DNA from: Lomentospora prolificans
Lineage: Eukaryota > Ascomycota > Sordariomycetes > Microascales > Microascaceae
Direction: 5' to 3'
NCBI GenBank assembly: GCA_029532625.1
Contig: JARFXM010000004.1
Span: forward strand, 558,001 to 622,000
DNA length: 64,000 nucleotides
The translations under genes and the position numbers were made by a program. The stretch's first letter is position 1. Every line of letters begins with the position of its first letter. The notes under the pieces were generated by a model. The model saw nothing but the letters and a program-made list of their open reading frames with translations. It made no database searches and was not told where the DNA came from. This document shows positions 59,288 to 64,000 of the stretch, one piece after another.

Positions 59288-61839
59288 TGTTTTGGTTGGA
59301 TCTTCAAGGTTGCTGAAAACGACAGTGCAGAGAGCCGAATGAAGGTGCTCGATATCAGACTGGGGGGCCAGAGGGCCGGGGTATATTAAGAAACAAGAGA
59401 GGAAATATGAGGCAAGTAAACAAAACCAGACGCTATATCTCTGAGGGAGAGAAGAGGCGATGTGCTCGTGGGAAGGAGGGCAAGGTCAGGTTGGACCAGC
59501 GCAGAGTATTAATGTTATTACACACTTATAAAAGGAATGTAGAGTCGAGACTGGAGTTGGAGGGTATAAGCGGTACCCTTTTTCTGACTGGATAGATTAA
59601 CAAAGAAACAAGAAAAAACCGGATGATTGAACTGGCCCAACAAGATCGAACAACGTGGCGAGGAAGAGAGCCCGATTTAAATACAATATCTCATTATATG
59701 GGCCGATCTACTTGTTTTGATCTCGTGTCCGCAATAGGGCATCGTTAACATGCATTCGACAGGGTCTACGGGGGAGCGGTCGCCGCAAGCGAGCGGGGAC
59801 AAGGAGACGGAAGATGTCCCTGCATTCGCCTGCTGGGAGCCTAACGACGGGTGGATCGAGGAATAGAGGTTGCATGCACAACAAAACGCGGTTTCAAGCA
59901 CCGGTTACGTGGGTGGACCGTGGTGGTGGGAAGAGGGTGATCGGGGCCAGGCGGCGATGGGCAACCGGCCTCCCAGAGCCAATCGATTCCGGCTACCCAA
60001 CGGCGAAGACGCAAGCCAAATGGATGGCGGTCGGCTCGCAGGACACTCAGGTAATGGATGGCAAAGGGTCTCGTGTGAAACGGATGTTGAATCTCTAGGT
60101 CATAGGACTTGCGTTTGTTTCGGCTGTTTCATAGACATTCAGTCACTATCGCAGACTCGAAGATTTTCTATTGCGACACCAGCATGCAATCGCGGTGTTG
60201 TGTGTTTGCGCATTGAAGCATCTGAGGTTGGCTGTGGTGAAGCCACTTGGTGACGGTGGCAGCAGTTGGCAGACATGTTAGAATTAGATGGTGTCTGAGT
60301 GGCCCAGAGAGTTCGTGTCCCTGCATCTCGCCATGCTGTCGCAGTTTAAGAATTCCGGCGTTCCCGCGCTTGGAGAGGGCATGACAATCCTTAAGGGGTT
60401 CTCTCATGGAGTCTTCGACAACAATAGAACGAGCAGGTGTTGAATCCCCGAGATGCGGATAGCACCTACAAAGAAAAATCGGTTGGTAACTATTATGCAA
60501 TCTATAGAGCGACACCGATTAGTGATGATGTGTGTATGCTTAGACAACGATGAATGACAAAAGGATTGGTAAAGTCCCATGTCACTGTGCCACATTGTCT
60601 CAATGTACCTTCATTTTGCACGCACAGAGGGCGAAGTGTGGATTTGAGGGAGGAGGGGGAATTATTACCCCTCGATTTTCTCTCGGCCCCGCCGTCCACA
60701 CTAGCAATTGAAGGGTCAGTGGGGCAGAATCATTCCTGGCTGGCGACCGCCGTGCTTGAGATGCATGAGGGCCTGAGGTAATATTCAGCACTGGCTTACT
60801 TCGTATGTCGCGTGATTTCGATTTGCCGCCGTTTGGCTAACTTGGGGTCTGTATCGTCAATACAAGTATATCCATCTCACAAGGCTGGAATGAAAGCAAG
60901 GATTCTCTTGGTGAGTTGCATGCTGGCTATTAGATGACGGTCCACGGGCCGAATTATACAGACTAAGCATCCATGGATGTCGTCTGGCCAGCACTACATT
61001 CCCGCTCTCCATAGCTGGCCTTCATCCATCGTTCAACATTCATGGCTCTATTCTAGCCCCCACCATGTCTAGCCTTGAATTAGTATTAGAGCCTACAGAC
61101 TCACCTGCAATTCTTCCAGAGTCTGGCTCTTAGGAAGGTCTAGGCACGCAGCTGTTTAGAACGTTCTCTTGATGTGTCGTGTGTCTTAGGGGCAGTGCGT
61201 CCTGGCCCTGCCTGGCTGGCGGTGCGTATTAGCAAATTCCTCGGTCAAAGAGCCCGGCTTGGCTTCGTTTTCCAAAGAATTCCACACGCACATGTCTCTT
61301 TCCCTCCCTCGGCCACACGTTCCAAAGCTCTAGGTAAAGTAGCAGTACATTCAGGGCCAATTCCTGATTCGCCCCTCTGTGAGTTAGTTCCGTCATTGTC
61401 TAAAGAACCCTGACTAATTGCCAACTACAGACCGGAGAGCCCTTTTTATCGCTTCCGCAATATTGCGGGGAGTACTCGCGTTGGAAGTGACTTTTCTTTT
61501 TGCCGAGCCGAAGTGCCTGTCGGCGGCTTTTGCTCTAACCTTCCTCGACGTCCACTTGCCGCAACAGCGATCTCAAACTTGACCTGGCTTCCAGCGAGGT
61601 CGGAACTTAATCCATAACATCCCCTCAACACTGCCTTTCGTCACTTCTTTACAATTGATACCCTCATTCCGTCGTACCGCCCCGCTTGCATCGGCGTGGT
61701 CGCTTCTCGCAAAGCGCGCATCTTGAATGCTCGTATCTAGCAACACATAGGAAGACACAAATTTGAGGGCAAGCAACCAGAGAGTCCAAAACCTCGATAC
61801 CATCCACCCATAACGGGGGCCATCACAAAACCCGCAACC
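59288..61839. other. Spacer between divergent FHA and RIB1 genes
   Basis: Promoters of both genes should lie here. No coherent exon series or RNA gene is seen. GCCTGGCTGGCGG occurs at about 61204. Confidence 0.5.
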
Positions 61840-63102
61840 ATGCCAGCCCACACCGCCGCCGAAGGCTCCGGAGCGCCCAAGGACTGGCCTCAGGACTCGT
61901 CGACCACCGAATTGCCCTCTTTCTACTCGCCACCTTCGAAACCCGCGCAAGAAACGACAGATGCGGTCTCGAAAGCCAACGACAGCGCCAATGCATCCAC
62001 CCATGAACCCCAGATCTTCAATCCTATCCCCACTCATGACCGACTATCCCTAGATACCCCAGCTTTGTCCGCCGCCTCGGGTGAAGTTCCGCCTCCCCCT
62101 TCACTACTCTCCCCTTCCTTCACCCCACCCGCGACCCCCGGTACCCCAACTACCGACGGCGGTGTACCCCGGCTAAAGAGCGTGCCCGTTGACAGCTCCA
62201 TCCCCAGCGGCGGCTGCGGCGCGAAGCGACCCCGACTACTCGAGACACTCCCCAATGTCGAATGCATCGTGCGCGCCCGTATTCCCACAGTATCCGGCTC
62301 TGAGATGTTCCTGCACCTCTACACCAATGACGTGGACAACAAGGAGCACCTGGCTATCGTCTTTGGCCCTCATATTCGCAGCAAGTCGCTCGATGCGCCG
62401 AGGCCAGGTGAGACAGAGATGGACCGCATGATTCGGGGCGCATACGTAGGAAAGCTTTACCCGGGGAGGACGACGAGCCAGGCTACGTCTTCTGTCCCTA
62501 CTGAAGAAGCTGCTTCGCCTTCTGGCACGCCTTTGGTCCGCATCCATTCCGAGTGCTATACCGGTGAAACCGCATGGTCGGCGCGGTGCGATTGTGGCGA
62601 GCAGCTGGACGAGGCGGCGCGCCTTATGGGCCACCCTGATAACACAAGTGGTGGCATCATCATCTATCTCCGTCAAGAGGGCCGAGGTATAGGTCTAGGC
62701 GAGAAGCTCAAGGCGTACAATCTGCAGGATCTCGGTTCGGATACTGTGGAGGCCAATCTTCTGCTTCGACACCCTGCCGATGCGCGAAGCTACGGCTTGG
62801 CGACAGCGATGCTACTCGATCTCGGCCAAGAGCAGATTCGGCTATTGACAAACAATCCCGACAAGGTCCGCGCCGTAGAGGGACCCAACAGAGAGATTGT
62901 AGTCACTGAGAGGGTCGCTATGGTCCCTCTCTCCTGGAGGGGCAAGCACGGCATTCGCAGCAACGAGGTTCAGGCATATCTCGAAACGAAGGTGAGTTTT
63001 CCCCACCTCTACCTCCCACAGATAATGTGCGATATATTTTGCTTACTGATGTGATTGCTTTTTCTACAGATCAAGAAGATGGGGCATATGCTTGACTTAT
63101 AA
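61840..63102 (+). CDS. RIB1: GTP cyclohydrolase II, first step of riboflavin synthesis
   Basis: Opens the imidazole ring of GTP to start riboflavin (FMN, FAD) synthesis; cytosolic. Two exons are read, 61840-62991 and 63070-63102, giving 394 aa; the last exon adds only IKKMGHMLDL. An N-terminal Ser/Pro-rich extension (about 130 residues) without recognised domain precedes the catalytic part, as is common in filamentous fungi. Zinc ligands are present: SECYTGETAWSARCDCG gives Cys 239, 250 and 252 with the C-X10-C-X-C spacing of bacterial RibA. The GTP-binding and catalytic segment YLRQEGRGIGLGEKLKAYNLQD and the RLLTNNPDK motif near the end are intact. No second (DHBP synthase) domain is present, matching the separate RIB1 and RIB3 genes of fungi. 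Confidence 0.95.
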
Positions 63103-63911
63103 AGTCTTACCTCCTTATTCTGCTCTTCAATTTGATTCATTTAAACTCCCTTCTCTGCTTAGATTCAGTATATGCATAGAGTTTTTACCCTTTTCCCCTA
63201 CACATGGACGGCGTTTTTATACTGGTGGTCAACGGTATATCTGACTGGATGGCTTAGAAGTAGTAAATAAATTCATTATTCATTACTTTGACTCTAGATG
63301 ATTCCCCGTCTTTGATGTGATTTTGTAAAGTTCGCGCAATGCCGGCGATGGAAGTAGCAGGTCCTCACCTATTATTAGCTGCAATGCTTATTTTGGGGTT
63401 TCTCATTCCTCCTGCAAACTACGACTGGTATGTCCTCTTTCCTCATAAATATTCTTAAGCTGAGAGGCAGAATCCTCTTTCTTCTGATATCCCATATCCC
63501 CTTGGTTGTGCCTTCCAAGGGACAATCTTGACAATTCCTGTCGGGCCTTCCGCACTTGGCGGGGGAGACGCGCCAAAGACACGACTTTTGAAGGTCACTT
63601 TTTTCCACCCCTCGAAAAAATCCCAAGCTGCTGGACCGTCATCCAGCCTCCGCCACCACACCTAAATCTTTACCTCAACTAATTTCTCCTCCTTATTCTT
63701 CCCTCTCTTCCGCTTCATTCCACCACTCTATGCGCCCTATGATCAGACCTGTTACGCCGGATTCGCTTCTTGGCCCGCGCGTCGCAGCCTAACCATCAGC
63801 ACCCGAAGATCTCGAAATCTGATTAAGCTCCAACCCTATCACGTCCTGTTCGGTCGAATATTCCGCGCGAAGGGGAGTCGTTGCTCCCCTTTCCTCCCTA
63901 CTTAGTCGAAC
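63103..63911. other. Spacer and leader of the right-edge gene
   Basis: RIB1 3' UTR, then a CT-rich leader (63.65-63.9 kb) before the ATG at 63912. A short minus ORF at 63455-63661 is not recognised. Confidence 0.55.
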
Positions 63912-64000
63912 ATGCGCCTCCGGCTAGTCATCCGCCGCAACGGCATTCCCGAAGTCAAGCTCCTCTGGCTCGTTGATACTAGCTCGCACTTGACCATCTC
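63912..64000 (+). CDS. N-terminus of an unidentified protein, cut by window edge
   Basis: A frame from ATG 63912 stays open to the end (29 residues). It begins MRLRLVIRRNGIPEVKLLW, a beta-hairpin-like pattern seen at the start of some fungal proteins with ubiquitin-like N-terminal folds. Too little is visible to name it. The CT-rich stretch before the ATG suits a real start. Confidence 0.5.
   Translation, partial: MRLRLVIRRNGIPEVKLLWLVDTSSHLTI

Noticed and set aside
58249..59307. 352-codon minus-strand frame overlapping the FHA gene
   Set aside because: Ser/Pro/Arg-rich shifted-frame shadow; the FHA frame carries the conserved motifs.

Overview
The window is nuclear DNA of a filamentous ascomycete (Pezizomycotina, most likely a Sordariomycete). 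The signs are short GT-AG introns of about 50-120 bp with CTAAC-type branch points, long spacers of 2-6 kb, RIP-type mutation of a retroelement, and fungal families: ENA-type ATPase, WSC, DUF7730, DUF4360, Fung_rhodopsin, GMC oxidoreductase, a fungal C2H2 regulator. The species cannot be told from this.

Layout. 1-4.5 kb is the 3' part of a Ty1/Copia retrotransposon destroyed by C-to-T mutation. 7.7-11.3 kb holds an intact four-exon ENA-type Na+/K+ ATPase behind a promoter with paired PacC-like hexamers. 12-24 kb is gene-poor and relic-rich: a dead Thr-rich secreted protein gene, a DUF7730 gene, an unusual membrane/F-box-like/zinc protein, a broken membrane-protein gene and the 3' relic of a GH13 alpha-glucosidase. 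24-49 kb holds a WSC-domain GPI-type wall protein, a Ser/Gln-rich ORF, a double-chromodomain protein, THI4 thiazole synthase with a TPP riboswitch in its leader, a DUF4360 secreted protein, a seven-helix Fung_rhodopsin protein and a secreted GMC oxidoreductase. 51-64 kb holds a C2H2 regulator, the complex I subunit NDUFB7/B18 (split into three small exons), an FHA protein, GTP cyclohydrolase II (RIB1) and the start of an unidentified gene at the right edge.

There is no biosynthetic cluster and no operon-like logic. The genes are independent housekeeping, cofactor (thiamine, riboflavin), ion-homeostasis, wall and secreted functions. I found no convincing new multi-gene system. The points most worth checking are the TPP riboswitch with an extra base in its ligand-binding core, two single-base reading-frame breaks that both sit in C runs, the MARVEL-like/F-box-like/zinc fusion protein, the patchy near-saturating RIP, and intergenic enrichment of GCCAGC/GCTGGC words. 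Exon boundaries were placed by hand from splice signals and reading frame; no database search was possible.
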